Assembly: GCF_024609765.1 (NCBI RefSeq)
Contig: NZ_JANFDG010000038.1
Span: 1-42,312 of the forward strand
Length of the DNA: 42,312 nucleotides
Source: Shinella pollutisoli
GTDB lineage: Bacteria > Pseudomonadota > Alphaproteobacteria > Rhizobiales > Rhizobiaceae
Reading direction: 5' to 3'
The notes under the pieces were generated by a model. That model did not search any database. It saw only the letters and a program-made list of their open reading frames with translations, and was not told where the DNA came from. A program made the translations under genes and the position numbers. Positions 8,029 through 15,531 of this stretch are shown here, in pieces. Numbering within the stretch: position 1 is the first letter of the stretch; each line of letters starts with the position of its first letter.

Positions 8029-9108
8029 TTGCCGTCTCCCCTTCCCGAAGGCAGCGAATCATCCGGTCTCGGCCGGCTCGCCGCCCCCGTCCAGTGGCTC
8101 GTCCTCGGCGCGCTGTCGCTCGCCGTGACCGTGCCGCTCGAACTCTCCGGCTTCCCGGCGGCGCTGCTGATCGGGCCGATGCTCGCCGGTATCGCCGTCG
8201 GGCTGTCCGGCGGCACGATCCGCCTGCACCCCGTCTTCTTCCTTCTCATCCAGATCGTGCTGGCGCTGATGATCGCGGCGACCGTCTCGCGCGACTTCGT
8301 CGGCACCTTCGCCGCCAACTGGCCGCTGATGCTGCTGGTCGTGCTGTCGGTGATCGGCGTCAGCACGCTGAGCGGCTGGACCATCGCCAGGAGCGGCATC
8401 CTGCCGGGCACGACGGCGATCTGGGGCTCGTCGGCGGGGGCCGCCTCGACGATGATGGCGATGGCCGAGGCCTACGGCGCGGACGTGCGCCTGGTCGCCT
8501 TCATGCAATATCTGCGCGTCGTCTTCGTGGCGAGCATCGCCACCCTCGTCGCCCGCTTCGGCGGACATGCCGGCACGGGCATGCCGGCGCACGGCCTGCT
8601 CGACCCCGTTCCCCTCCTGCCGCTCGCGGAGGCGCTCGCCGTCGGCCTTGCGGCGGGCTTCGTCGGCCACCGGCTGCGCATCCCGGCCGGCGCCTTCCTC
8701 GTGCCCTTCGCGCTCGGCTCGGTGCTGAACCTCTCCGGCGCGATCGCCATCGCGCTGCCGCAAGGGCTGCTCGCCGCCGCCTTCACGCTGCTCGGCTGGA
8801 ACATCGGCCTGCGCTTCACCCGGGCGATCCTGCTCCATGCCCGCCGCGCGCTCCTGCCGACCGTCGCCTCCATCGTGGCGCTCGTCGGCTTCTCCGCCCT
8901 GCTCGCGGTGCTGCTCGTCCTGCTCCTCGGCATCGATCCGATGACGGCCTATCTCGCCACCAGCCCCGGCGGCCTCGATTCCATCGCCGTCATCGCCGCC
9001 TCCAGCAAGGTCGACGCCGCCTTCGTCATGGCGCTGCAGACGGCGCGGCTCGTCGTCGTCACGATCGCCGGCCCCGCCCTCGCCCGCTTCGTCGCCGATA
9101 GAAGCTAA
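8029..9108 (+). CDS. AbrB-family integral membrane protein
   Basis: A 359-residue polytopic inner-membrane protein of the family named AbrB (PF05145, sometimes mislabelled ammonia monooxygenase). This is unrelated to the small DNA-binding AbrB of Bacillus. It has about ten hydrophobic segments in two similar halves. Each half has a Gly-rich loop: TTAIWGSSAGAASTMMAMAEAYGADVRLVAFMQYLRV in the first (given in two parts here: TTAIWGSSAGAASTMMAM and AEAYGADVRLVAFMQYLRV), and LATSPGGLDSIAVIAASSKV in the second. I set the start at a TTG (8029) because GGAG lies 7 bases before it and the membrane domain begins about 13 residues in; no ATG fits. It is likely a transporter, substrate unknown. It ends near a palindromic repeat shared with the convergent lysE gene. 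Confidence 0.82.
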   Translation: MPSPLPEGSESSGLGRLAAPVQWLVLGALSLAVTVPLELSGFPAALLIGPMLAGIAVGLSGGTIRLHPVFFLLIQIVLALMIAATVSRDFVGTFAANWPLMLLVVLSVIGVSTLSGWTIARSGILPGTTAIWGSSAGAASTMMAMAEAYGADVRLVAFMQYLRVVFVASIATLVARFGGHAGTGMPAHGLLDPVPLLPLAEALAVGLAAGFVGHRLRIPAGAFLVPFALGSVLNLSGAIAIALPQGLLAAAFTLLGWNIGLRFTRAILLHARRALLPTVASIVALVGFSALLAVLLVLLLGIDPMTAYLATSPGGLDSIAVIAASSKVDAAFVMALQTARLVVVTIAGPALARFVADRS

Positions 9109-9109
9109 A

Positions 9110-9152
9110 GCATTTCCAGCCGAAGCGGCATCGCTTCGGCGTCGGATAATGC
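9110..9152. repeat. palindromic intergenic repeat, rhizobial type; possible bidirectional terminator
   Basis: A 43-base imperfect palindrome with outer arms GCATT / AATGC and a perfect 9-bp inner stem (GCCGAAGCG / CGCTTCGGC, loop GCAT). It fills the gap between two convergent genes. The layout GCATTTCC...GTCGGATAATGCGGTAAA resembles a short dispersed repeat that I know from many Rhizobiaceae intergenic regions, where it often lies at transcript ends. Confidence 0.65.
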
Positions 9153-9159
9153 GGTAAAG

Positions 9160-9753
9160 CTAGCGCAGCATCGGCCAGAGGCTGGCGACCAGCAGCAGCG
9201 CCATGGTGATGTTGAACCATTTCAGCCGTGCCGGCTCGGCCAGCCATTGCCGGAGCGCCGAGCCGAAGCCGGCCCAAGTCGACACGCTCGGGAAATTGAC
9301 GAGCGCGAAGGCCACGCCGACGAGGAGCACGCTGAGCGTATGGTTGCGCGGATCGGTATAGGTCGCCATCGCCGAGACGGCCATCACCCAGGCCTTCGGG
9401 TTGACCCACTGGAAGGCGGCGGCCTCCAGGAAGTTCATCGGCCGCGCCCCGGCCTTGCCCTCGCCGAGGCTGCGCGACGTGCCGATCTTCCAGGCGATCC
9501 ACAGGAGATAGGCACCGCCGGCGAACTTCAGCACCGTGTAGAGCAGCGGCACCGTCTCCAGGAGCGCGCCGAGGCCGAAGCCGACGGCGATGAGCAGCAC
9601 GAAGAAGCCGACGCCGATGCCGACCATGTGCGGGATCGTCCGCACGAAGCCGAAGTTCACGCCCGACGCGAACAGCATCATGTTGTTCGGACCGGGCGTG
9701 ATCGAGGTCGTGAAGGCGAAGACGAGAAGCGCCAGGAAGATTTCGATCGGCAT
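9160..9753 (-). CDS. LysE/RhtB-family amino acid exporter
   Basis: A 197-residue inner-membrane protein with about six hydrophobic segments. The family signature is near the N-terminus (FTTSITPGPNNMMLFASG), followed by GIGVGFF, the conserved AGGAYLLWIAWK and FQWVNPKAW. These proteins export amino acids or their analogues by proton antiport. The gene starts 21 bases after the ilvN stop on the same strand, so it is likely the third gene of the ilvB-ilvN transcript. That context makes a branched-chain amino acid or pathway intermediate a reasonable substrate guess, but the family is too broad to tell from sequence. Confidence 0.9.
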   Translation of the reverse strand: MPIEIFLALLVFAFTTSITPGPNNMMLFASGVNFGFVRTIPHMVGIGVGFFVLLIAVGFGLGALLETVPLLYTVLKFAGGAYLLWIAWKIGTSRSLGEGKAGARPMNFLEAAAFQWVNPKAWVMAVSAMATYTDPRNHTLSVLLVGVAFALVNFPSVSTWAGFGSALRQWLAEPARLKWFNITMALLLVASLWPMLR

Positions 9754-9774
9754 GCCGCCCCGCCTTCCAGCCGC

Positions 9775-10347
9775 TCACATGCCCTGCGGGCCGCGGTTCA
9801 TCGCCGCGATCCCCGTCCGGCAGACCTCGGTGAGGCCGAGCGGCTTCATGATGGCGACGAACTGGTCGACCTTGGACGACTTGCCGGTGATCTCGAAGAT
9901 GAAGTGGTCGACGGTGGCGTCCACCACCTTGGCCTGGAAGGCATCGGCAAGGCGCAGCGTCTCGGCGCGCAGCTCGCCTGAGCCCGCGACCTTCACCAGC
10001 GCCACCTCGCGCTCGACGGGACGCTCCTGGCCGAGCATCCGCGCGCGCACCGTCAGGTCGACGACGCGGTGCACCGGCACGATGCGCTCCAGCTGCGACT
10101 TGATCTGCTCCAGCACGCTCGGCGTGCCGCGCGTGACGATGGTGATGCGCGAGAGGTGCGCCTCGTGCTCGGTCTCGGAGACCGTCAGGCTCTCGATGTT
10201 GTAGCCGCGGCCGGAGAAGAGGCCGATGACGCGGGCAAGGACGCCCGGCTCGTTGTCGACCAGCACGGAGAGCGTGTGGCTCTCCGCGACCTGGGTTTCC
10301 TTGGCGATGAAATAGGCGGAGCCGGTGGGCTGAAGGTGTGCGTTCAT
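9775..10347 (-). CDS. ilvN: acetolactate synthase small (regulatory) subunit
   Basis: A 190-residue regulatory subunit of acetohydroxyacid synthase. It has an N-terminal ACT domain (about 24-95: HTLSVLVDNEPGVLARVIGLFSGRGYNIESL in two pieces, HTLSVLVDNEPGVLARVIG and LFSGRGYNIESLTVS) that binds valine for feedback inhibition. The C-terminal ALS_ss_C domain (about 100-175, ERPVEREVALVKV ... FEITG) contacts and stimulates the catalytic subunit. Its length is slightly above the 160-180 usual for the family because of an N-terminal extension of about 20 residues. It follows ilvB by 22 bases and precedes the LysE-type gene by 21, a tight unit controlled by the attenuator at 12222-12337. Confidence 0.97.
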   Translation of the reverse strand: MNAHLQPTGSAYFIAKETQVAESHTLSVLVDNEPGVLARVIGLFSGRGYNIESLTVSETEHEAHLSRITIVTRGTPSVLEQIKSQLERIVPVHRVVDLTVRARMLGQERPVEREVALVKVAGSGELRAETLRLADAFQAKVVDATVDHFIFEITGKSSKVDQFVAIMKPLGLTEVCRTGIAAMNRGPQGM

Positions 10348-10369
10348 TGTCTCTCTCTACCTATTCCTG

Positions 10370-12148
10370 TCAAACGAGCTGGCGGCCCTTGGCGTCGATC
10401 GCGTTGGCGACCGCCTCGTCGGTGGCCTCGTCGGGCAGCAGCATCTCGTTGTGCGCCTTGCCGGAGGGGATCATCGGGAAGCAGTTGGCGAGGTTGGCGA
10501 CGCGGCAGTCGAAGATGACCGGCCGCTTGACGTCGATCATCTCCTGGATGGCCGCGTCGAGGTCGCCCGGCTTGTCGCAGGCGATGCCGACGCCGCCATA
10601 GGCCTCCGCGAGCTTGACGAAGTCCGGCATCGCCTCCGTGTAGGAGTTGGAGAGACGATTGCCGTGCAGCAGCTGTTGCCACTGGCGCACCATGCCCATG
10701 TACTGGTTGTTGAGGATGAAGATCTTGACCGGCAGGTTATGCTGCACGGCACAGCTCATCTCCTGGATGCACATCTGGATCGAGGCGTCGCCGGCGATGT
10801 CGACGACGAGGCTGTCGGGATGGGCGACCTGCACGCCGATCGCGGCCGGGAAGCCGTAGCCCATCGTGCCGAGCCCCCCGGAGGTCATCCAGCGGTTCGG
10901 CTGCTCGAAGCCGTAGAACTGCGCGGCCCACATCTGGTGCTGGCCGACCTCCGTCGTGATGTAGGTGTCGCGGTCCCTGGTCAGCTCGTAGAGCCGCTGG
11001 ATCGCGTATTGCGGCATGATGACCTCGTCGCTCGGCTTGTAGGCGAACGAATTGCGGGCGCGCCAGCGGGCAATCGAGGTCCACCAGTCGGAGAGCCCCG
11101 CCTTGTCGAAATCCTTCGCCGCCGCGCGCCACTGCCGGACCATGTCCTCCAGGACGGCGCCGACGTCGCCGAGGATCGGCACGTCGACGCGGACGTTCTT
11201 GTTGATCGAGGACGGGTCGATGTCGATATGGATCTTCTTCGAGTTCGGCGAGAACGCGTTGAGGCGGCCGGTGATGCGGTCGTCGAAGCGCGCGCCGATG
11301 CAGACCATGACGTCGCAGTCGTGCATCGCCATGTTCGCCTCGTAGGAGCCGTGCATGCCGAGCATGCCGAGCCAGTTCTTGCCGGACGCCGGATAGGCGC
11401 CGAGACCCATCAGCGTCGAGGTGATCGGGAAGCCGGTGATCTCGACCAGTTCGCGCAGCAGGCGGGCGGCCTCCGGCCCCGAATTGACGACCCCGCCGCC
11501 GGAATAGATGATCGGCCGGCGCGCCGACTTCATCAGGCTGACGGCCGCCGCGATCTGGCCGGCGTCGCCCGTGGTCTTCGGCTGGTAGCTCTTCTGGATG
11601 GGGGCGGCGTCGGGCGGCGTGTAGGTGCCGGTCGCGAACTGGACGTCCTTCGGGATGTCGACGACGACCGGGCCCGGCCGGCCGGACTGGGCGACGCGGA
11701 AGGCCTCGTGGATGATGCGGGCGAGGTCGTTGACGTCCTTGACCAGCCAGTTGTGCTTGGTGCAGGGCCGCGTGATGCCGACCGTGTCGCATTCCTGGAA
11801 GGCGTCCGAGCCGATCAGCGTGGTCGGGACCTGGCCGGTGATGCAGACGAGCGGGATCGAATCCATCAGCGCGTCCTGCAGCGGCGTGACCGCATTGGTG
11901 GCGCCGGGGCCGGAGGTCACCAGCATGACGCCGACCTTGCCGGTGGAGCGGGCATAGCCCTCGGCCATGTGGCCGGCGCCCTGCTCGTGGCGGACGAGGA
12001 TGTGCTGGATGTCGTCCTGCTGGAAGATCTCGTCATAGATCGGCAGGACGGCGCCGCCCGGATAGCCGAAGATATGCTTCACGCCATTGTCCTTCAGCGC
12101 CTGAATGACAATTTCCGCGCCCGTCATCTGGTTTTCTGTTCCGCTCAT
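10370..12148 (-). CDS. ilvB: acetolactate synthase large (catalytic) subunit
   Basis: A 592-residue thiamine diphosphate enzyme that joins two pyruvates to acetolactate, or pyruvate and 2-oxobutyrate to acetohydroxybutyrate: the first common step to valine, leucine and isoleucine. Three domains are clear. The N-terminal pyrimidine-binding domain has the catalytic Glu at about 55 in RHEQGAGHMAEGYAR, the middle FAD/transhydrogenase-like domain follows, and the C-terminal ThDP-diphosphate domain has the GDASIQM...NNQYMGMV motif. Length fits the biosynthetic type. It is first in the ilvB-ilvN-lysE unit and is preceded by an attenuator with a Val/Ile/Leu-rich leader peptide. ilvI is an equally valid name. 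Confidence 0.98.
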   Translation of the reverse strand: MSGTENQMTGAEIVIQALKDNGVKHIFGYPGGAVLPIYDEIFQQDDIQHILVRHEQGAGHMAEGYARSTGKVGVMLVTSGPGATNAVTPLQDALMDSIPLVCITGQVPTTLIGSDAFQECDTVGITRPCTKHNWLVKDVNDLARIIHEAFRVAQSGRPGPVVVDIPKDVQFATGTYTPPDAAPIQKSYQPKTTGDAGQIAAAVSLMKSARRPIIYSGGGVVNSGPEAARLLRELVEITGFPITSTLMGLGAYPASGKNWLGMLGMHGSYEANMAMHDCDVMVCIGARFDDRITGRLNAFSPNSKKIHIDIDPSSINKNVRVDVPILGDVGAVLEDMVRQWRAAAKDFDKAGLSDWWTSIARWRARNSFAYKPSDEVIMPQYAIQRLYELTRDRDTYITTEVGQHQMWAAQFYGFEQPNRWMTSGGLGTMGYGFPAAIGVQVAHPDSLVVDIAGDASIQMCIQEMSCAVQHNLPVKIFILNNQYMGMVRQWQQLLHGNRLSNSYTEAMPDFVKLAEAYGGVGIACDKPGDLDAAIQEMIDVKRPVIFDCRVANLANCFPMIPSGKAHNEMLLPDEATDEAVANAIDAKGRQLV

Positions 12149-12221
12149 CGGATTTTCCGTCCGTCTTTCAAGAATTGCCGGCTTTCGAGAATTGCCGGTG
12201 TGTTATCGAATCTGAAGGCAT

Positions 12222-12245
12222 AAAAAAAGGCCCCTGGAGGAGCCT
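12222..12245 (-). terminator. ilv attenuator terminator hairpin
   Basis: On the minus strand AGGCTCC-TCCA-GGGGCCT is followed by seven T. It lies 73 bases before the ilvB start and downstream of the leader peptide, so it is the attenuation terminator and not an end-of-gene signal. Upstream RNA has competing structures: a 10-bp perfect stem CGCGCATGGG / CCCATGCGCG (12252-12261 with 12291-12300) and a small hairpin GGGTGG-TGTAA-CCACCC that includes the leader stop codon. Confidence 0.85.
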
Positions 12246-12277
12246 GCTTACCGCGCATGGGTGCTTTCGCCGGGTGG

Positions 12278-12337
12278 TTACACCACCCTGCCCATGCGCG
12301 TTCCCACCACGAGAATGACTGCGACGTGATTTTTCAT
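12278..12337 (-). CDS. ilvL: ilv leader peptide (attenuator)
   Basis: A 19-residue frame reads MKNHVAVILVVGTRMGRVV then TAA. Eight of 19 residues are Val, Ile or Leu, the three amino acids made by the pathway: a Val-Ile-Leu-Val-Val run in the middle and Val-Val right before the stop. Ribosome stalling at these codons when charged tRNAs are scarce would change pairing of the downstream RNA and prevent the terminator at 12222-12245 from forming. There is no ribosome-binding site, and the predicted transcription start falls within about two bases of the AUG (see promoter entry), so translation may begin on a leaderless transcript. This is too short for ordinary gene calling. Confidence 0.85.
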   Translation of the reverse strand: MKNHVAVILVVGTRMGRVV

Positions 12338-12345
12338 GGCGCGGA

Positions 12346-12374
12346 TTGTTAGACGCAAACGTGCCGCCCGTCAA
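12346..12374 (-). promoter_or_regulatory. promoter of ilvL-ilvB-ilvN
   Basis: The minus strand has -35 TTGACG (12369-12374), a 17-base spacer and -10 TAACAA (12346-12351). Only 8 bases separate the -10 box from the leader ATG at 12337, which puts the start of transcription at about 12337-12339. Confidence 0.7.
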
Positions 12375-12482
12375 CGCTCTTTGCGCTGTCGCGAAACGGC
12401 ACGCCCGCCGGTGCTCCCGCCCGCGCGCCGTGCCGCGACGAAACGTCTTGTTAAGCCGCGGCCTTTAAGGTTGCGCCATTGT

Positions 12483-14582
12483 ATGGGGTGCCCCGAATTG
12501 CTGAACAGTGATTTTCAGAGCGCGATGGCCGCGGGAGAGCAGGAGCGTCGCGACGACGGCACCGCCGGCAACCGCCTGCTCGGCCGCGTCGTCGCCTGCA
12601 GCGGCTCGCGCGCCACGATCAGCGCGATCGCCGAATACGGCCAGACGGCGCTCACCGAGCTTTGGTCCGTCGGCCGGCTGATCTCCATTTCCGTCGGCCC
12701 GAACCGCATCGTCGCCCTCGTCTATGCCATGTCGACCGACCAGCAGAGCTGGGTGGAGAACCGCGACACGATCTTCCGCATCGAGGTCGAACTCCTCGGC
12801 GAGGTGCATGTCGGCCCGGACGGGCGCGAGGAATTCTCCGCCGGCATCACCGACTATCCGCATCTCGGCGCCATCGCCCACCGCATCCGCGCCTCCGACC
12901 TCGCCAGGGTCTACGACACCGGCAAGAACGACGTCTGCACCATCGGCAAGCTCACCCAGGACGAGAGCCTCGACGCGACGATCCACGTGCCGTCGATGCT
13001 GGAGAAGCACTTCGCCATCGTCGGCACCACCGGCGTCGGCAAGTCGACCGCCGTGACGCTGCTGCTGCACAAGGCGATCCAGGCCGACCCGCGCCTGCGC
13101 GTGCTGATCCTCGACCCGCACAACGAATTCGCCGCCGCCTTCGGCGAGCTCGCCGTCGTCGTCGACACCGACACGCTCGACCTGCCCTTCTGGCTGTTCC
13201 GGCTGGAGGAGTTCGCCGAGGTCGTCTTCCGCGGCCGCCCGGCCGTGCCGGAGGAGCTCGACATCCTGCGCGACCTCATCCCCGAGGCCAAGCGCGCCTT
13301 CCGCGGCTCCAGCGAGAGCGGGCTGATGCGGCGGTCGACCGAGAAGAGCTCGGTGACGGCCGACACGCCGGTGCCCTACCGCATCGCCGACCTGCTGGCG
13401 CTCGTCGACGAGCGCATCGGCCGGCTGGAAGGCCGGGCGGAGAAGCCGCACCTGCGCTCGCTCAAGGTCAAGATCATGTCGGCGATCAACGACCCGCGCT
13501 ATCATTTCATGTTCTCCTCGAACACGATCACCGACACGATCCTCGACACGATCGCCCGCATCTTCCGCATCCCCGGCGACGGCAAGCCGGTCACCACCTT
13601 CCAGCTCGCCGGCATCCCGTCCGAGGTCGTCAACTCGGTCGCCTCGGTGCTCTGCCGCATGGCCTTCGAGATCGGGCTGTGGAGCAACGGCGGCGTGCAC
13701 ATGCTGGTCGTCTGCGAGGAGGCGCACCGCTACGTGCCGGCCGACCCGAAGCTCGGCTTCCTGCCGACCCGCCAGGCGATCGCCCGCATCGCCAAGGAAG
13801 GCCGCAAGTACGGCGTCTCGCTCGGCATCATCACCCAGCGCCCCGGCGAGCTCGACCCGACGATCCTCTCGCAGTGCTCGACCATCTTCGCCATGCGGCT
13901 CGCCAACGAGCACGACCAGGACATCATCCGCTCGGCGATCCCGAATTCCTCCTCCTCGACGACGAGCTTCATCTCCTCGATCGGCAACGGCGAGGCGATC
14001 GCCTTCGGCGAGGCGGTGGCGGTGCCGATGCGCATGCGCTTCTCGCGCGTCGAGGCAAGCCGCCTGCCGAAGGCGAACGGCACCGGCGTCAAGACGACGG
14101 AGGAGACGCCGAACAACGTCGACCTGCGCTCCATCGTCGCCCGCATGCGCGCGATCAGCGGGCCGGACATTTCCAGCTTCCAGAATTCCTACCTCGCCGC
14201 ACAGGGCGGCGGCGCGCCGCTCACGGCCGGCTACGAGGACGCGCCCTACGAGGACGAGGAGGACTATGTCGAGACGCTGCAGGCCGCGGCACCCGCCCGC
14301 GCGCCGGCTCCGCCTGCGGCCGAGCCCTACCGCGCCAACATGCTGCCGGGCGCCGCCGGCGCCTACGAGCCGCCGCCGCGCGACCGCTTCGAGGCGGCGC
14401 GCCGCGAGCTCGAGGCCGACGCGCCGCGCACGCCACAAGCCCCGGCGCCGGATCCCTATCGCCAGCAGCCGCCCCGCCCGGCCCCGAGCTTCGGCGAGGC
14501 GGGCGGCGCGGAAGGCCGCCGCGATCCCTCGATCCGCGAGCAGCTCCTGAAGAAGCCGCTGAGCAGCCTCATCCGGCGATAG
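12483..14582 (+). CDS. HerA-like DUF87 ATPase
   Basis: A 699-residue protein of the HerA/FtsK superfamily of DNA-translocating ATPases. It starts with a HAS-barrel-like beta domain (about 28-150, with GRVVACSGSRATISA). Walker A is GTTGVGKST (about 181-189) and LILDPHNEFAAAF follows it. Walker B is HMLVVCEEAHRYVP (about 406-419), with a sensor/arginine-finger region at KEGRKYGVSLGIITQRPGELDP. The last 120 residues are Pro-, Ala- and Glu-rich, probably disordered, and end in a short basic tail. HerA usually works with the nuclease NurA in end resection, but no NurA gene is adjacent. The ATG at 12483 (AAGG upstream) is favoured; 12525 is an alternative. Divergent from ilvB, convergent with miaA. 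Confidence 0.88.
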   Translation: MGCPELLNSDFQSAMAAGEQERRDDGTAGNRLLGRVVACSGSRATISAIAEYGQTALTELWSVGRLISISVGPNRIVALVYAMSTDQQSWVENRDTIFRIEVELLGEVHVGPDGREEFSAGITDYPHLGAIAHRIRASDLARVYDTGKNDVCTIGKLTQDESLDATIHVPSMLEKHFAIVGTTGVGKSTAVTLLLHKAIQADPRLRVLILDPHNEFAAAFGELAVVVDTDTLDLPFWLFRLEEFAEVVFRGRPAVPEELDILRDLIPEAKRAFRGSSESGLMRRSTEKSSVTADTPVPYRIADLLALVDERIGRLEGRAEKPHLRSLKVKIMSAINDPRYHFMFSSNTITDTILDTIARIFRIPGDGKPVTTFQLAGIPSEVVNSVASVLCRMAFEIGLWSNGGVHMLVVCEEAHRYVPADPKLGFLPTRQAIARIAKEGRKYGVSLGIITQRPGELDPTILSQCSTIFAMRLANEHDQDIIRSAIPNSSSSTTSFISSIGNGEAIAFGEAVAVPMRMRFSRVEASRLPKANGTGVKTTEETPNNVDLRSIVARMRAISGPDISSFQNSYLAAQGGGAPLTAGYEDAPYEDEEDYVETLQAAAPARAPAPPAAEPYRANMLPGAAGAYEPPPRDRFEAARRELEADAPRTPQAPAPDPYRQQPPRPAPSFGEAGGAEGRRDPSIREQLLKKPLSSLIRR

Positions 14583-14603
14583 GCCGCTTTCACGTTCGCG
14601 CGT

Positions 14604-14622
14604 TTCCGGACGCAAGCCGGAA
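14604..14622. terminator. hairpin between convergent herA-like and miaA genes
   Basis: A 6-bp stem TTCCGG / CCGGAA with a 7-base loop sits in the 43-base gap between two convergent stops. It has no clear T-run, so it may be a weak shared terminator or the remnant of an intergenic repeat. Confidence 0.4.
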
Positions 14623-14625
14623 TTG

Positions 14626-15531
14626 CTAGTCCGACAGCGGATCGATCCGCCGCCAGCTCTCGTCGAGCTGGTTGCGGAACCAGGTCATCTGCCGCTTGGC
14701 ATATTGCCGGGTCGCCGCGCTGGCGCGCTCGATCACCTGCGCCCGCGTCATCTCGCCGGCCAGCATCGCCGCGATCTGCGGCACGCCGATCGCCTTCATC
14801 GCCGGCATCTGCGGCGGCAGGCGGAGCGCCAGCAGCGCTTTCACCTCCTCCACCGCGCCGCTCTCGAGCATGGCGGCGAAGCGCCGGTCGATCCGCGCGG
14901 CAAGCACGGCCCGGTCCGGCAGCACGACGATCTTCTCCGCCGCCGCGGGATCGATCACCGCCGCCCCGCCGCCCGCCTGCAAGGCGGAGATCTGCTGCCC
15001 CGTCGCCGCCAGCACCTCCAGCGCGCGCACGATGCGCTGGCCGTCGCCCGGCCGCAGCCGCCCGGCCGCGGCGGGATCGCCGCGCGAGAGCTCCCGGTGC
15101 AGTGCCTCCGGCCCTTCCGCCGCGAGACGGGCGCGCAGGCCCTCGCGGATCGCCGGCGGGATCGCCGGCATGTCGGAAAGGCCGCCGGTCAGCGCGCGGA
15201 AATAGAGCCCGGTACCGCCGACGAAGACGGGAAGCCGGCCCCTGCCCCTCAGCTCCTCCACCAGCCGGGCCGCCTCGCGCAGCCAGTCGCCGGTCGAATA
15301 GGCGGCCCCCGCCCGCACGTGGCCGTAGAGCCGGTGCCCGATGCCGGCCATGTCCTCCGGCTGCGGGCGGGCGGTGAGCACGTTCAGCGTGTCGTAGACC
15401 TGCATGCTGTCGGCATTGACCACCACGCCGCCGTGCTCGGCGGCCAGCCGCACGGCGAGCGCGGACTTGCCGCTGGCCGTCGGCCCCGTTATCAGGATCG
15501 CGCCCCATTCTCGATCAAGGTTCCTCATCAT
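14626..15531 (-). CDS. miaA: tRNA dimethylallyltransferase
   Basis: A 301-residue enzyme that transfers the dimethylallyl group from DMAPP to the N6 of A37 in tRNAs reading UNN codons, the first step to ms2i6A. The P-loop GPTASGKS is at residues 16-23. NADSMQVY (catalytic Asp), the LYGH motif, FVGGTGLYFRAL and GDGQRIVRALEV are all intact, and AIGVPQIAAML...ATRQYAKRQMTWFRNQ completes the C-terminal region. Length is normal for the family. The start is at ATG 15531 or 15528. Either way the N-terminal codons overlap the serB start on the other strand, so the two genes have no intergenic region and each promoter must lie within the neighbour. Confidence 0.97.
   Translation of the reverse strand: MMRNLDREWGAILITGPTASGKSALAVRLAAEHGGVVVNADSMQVYDTLNVLTARPQPEDMAGIGHRLYGHVRAGAAYSTGDWLREAARLVEELRGRGRLPVFVGGTGLYFRALTGGLSDMPAIPPAIREGLRARLAAEGPEALHRELSRGDPAAAGRLRPGDGQRIVRALEVLAATGQQISALQAGGGAAVIDPAAAEKIVVLPDRAVLAARIDRRFAAMLESGAVEEVKALLALRLPPQMPAMKAIGVPQIAAMLAGEMTRAQVIERASAATRQYAKRQMTWFRNQLDESWRRIDPLSD

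Noticed and set aside
8029-9108. Ammonia monooxygenase
   Set aside because: This is a common mislabel of the AbrB membrane family; the protein has only hydrophobic segments and no metal-binding oxygenase motifs.
12168-12374. 68-codon frame over the ilv leader region
   Set aside because: It runs through the attenuator hairpins in another frame and has no ribosome-binding site; the 19-residue Val/Ile/Leu-rich frame explains the region better.
12465-14615. 716-codon frame opposite the HerA-like ATPase
   Set aside because: No domain; the plus strand carries intact Walker A and B motifs.
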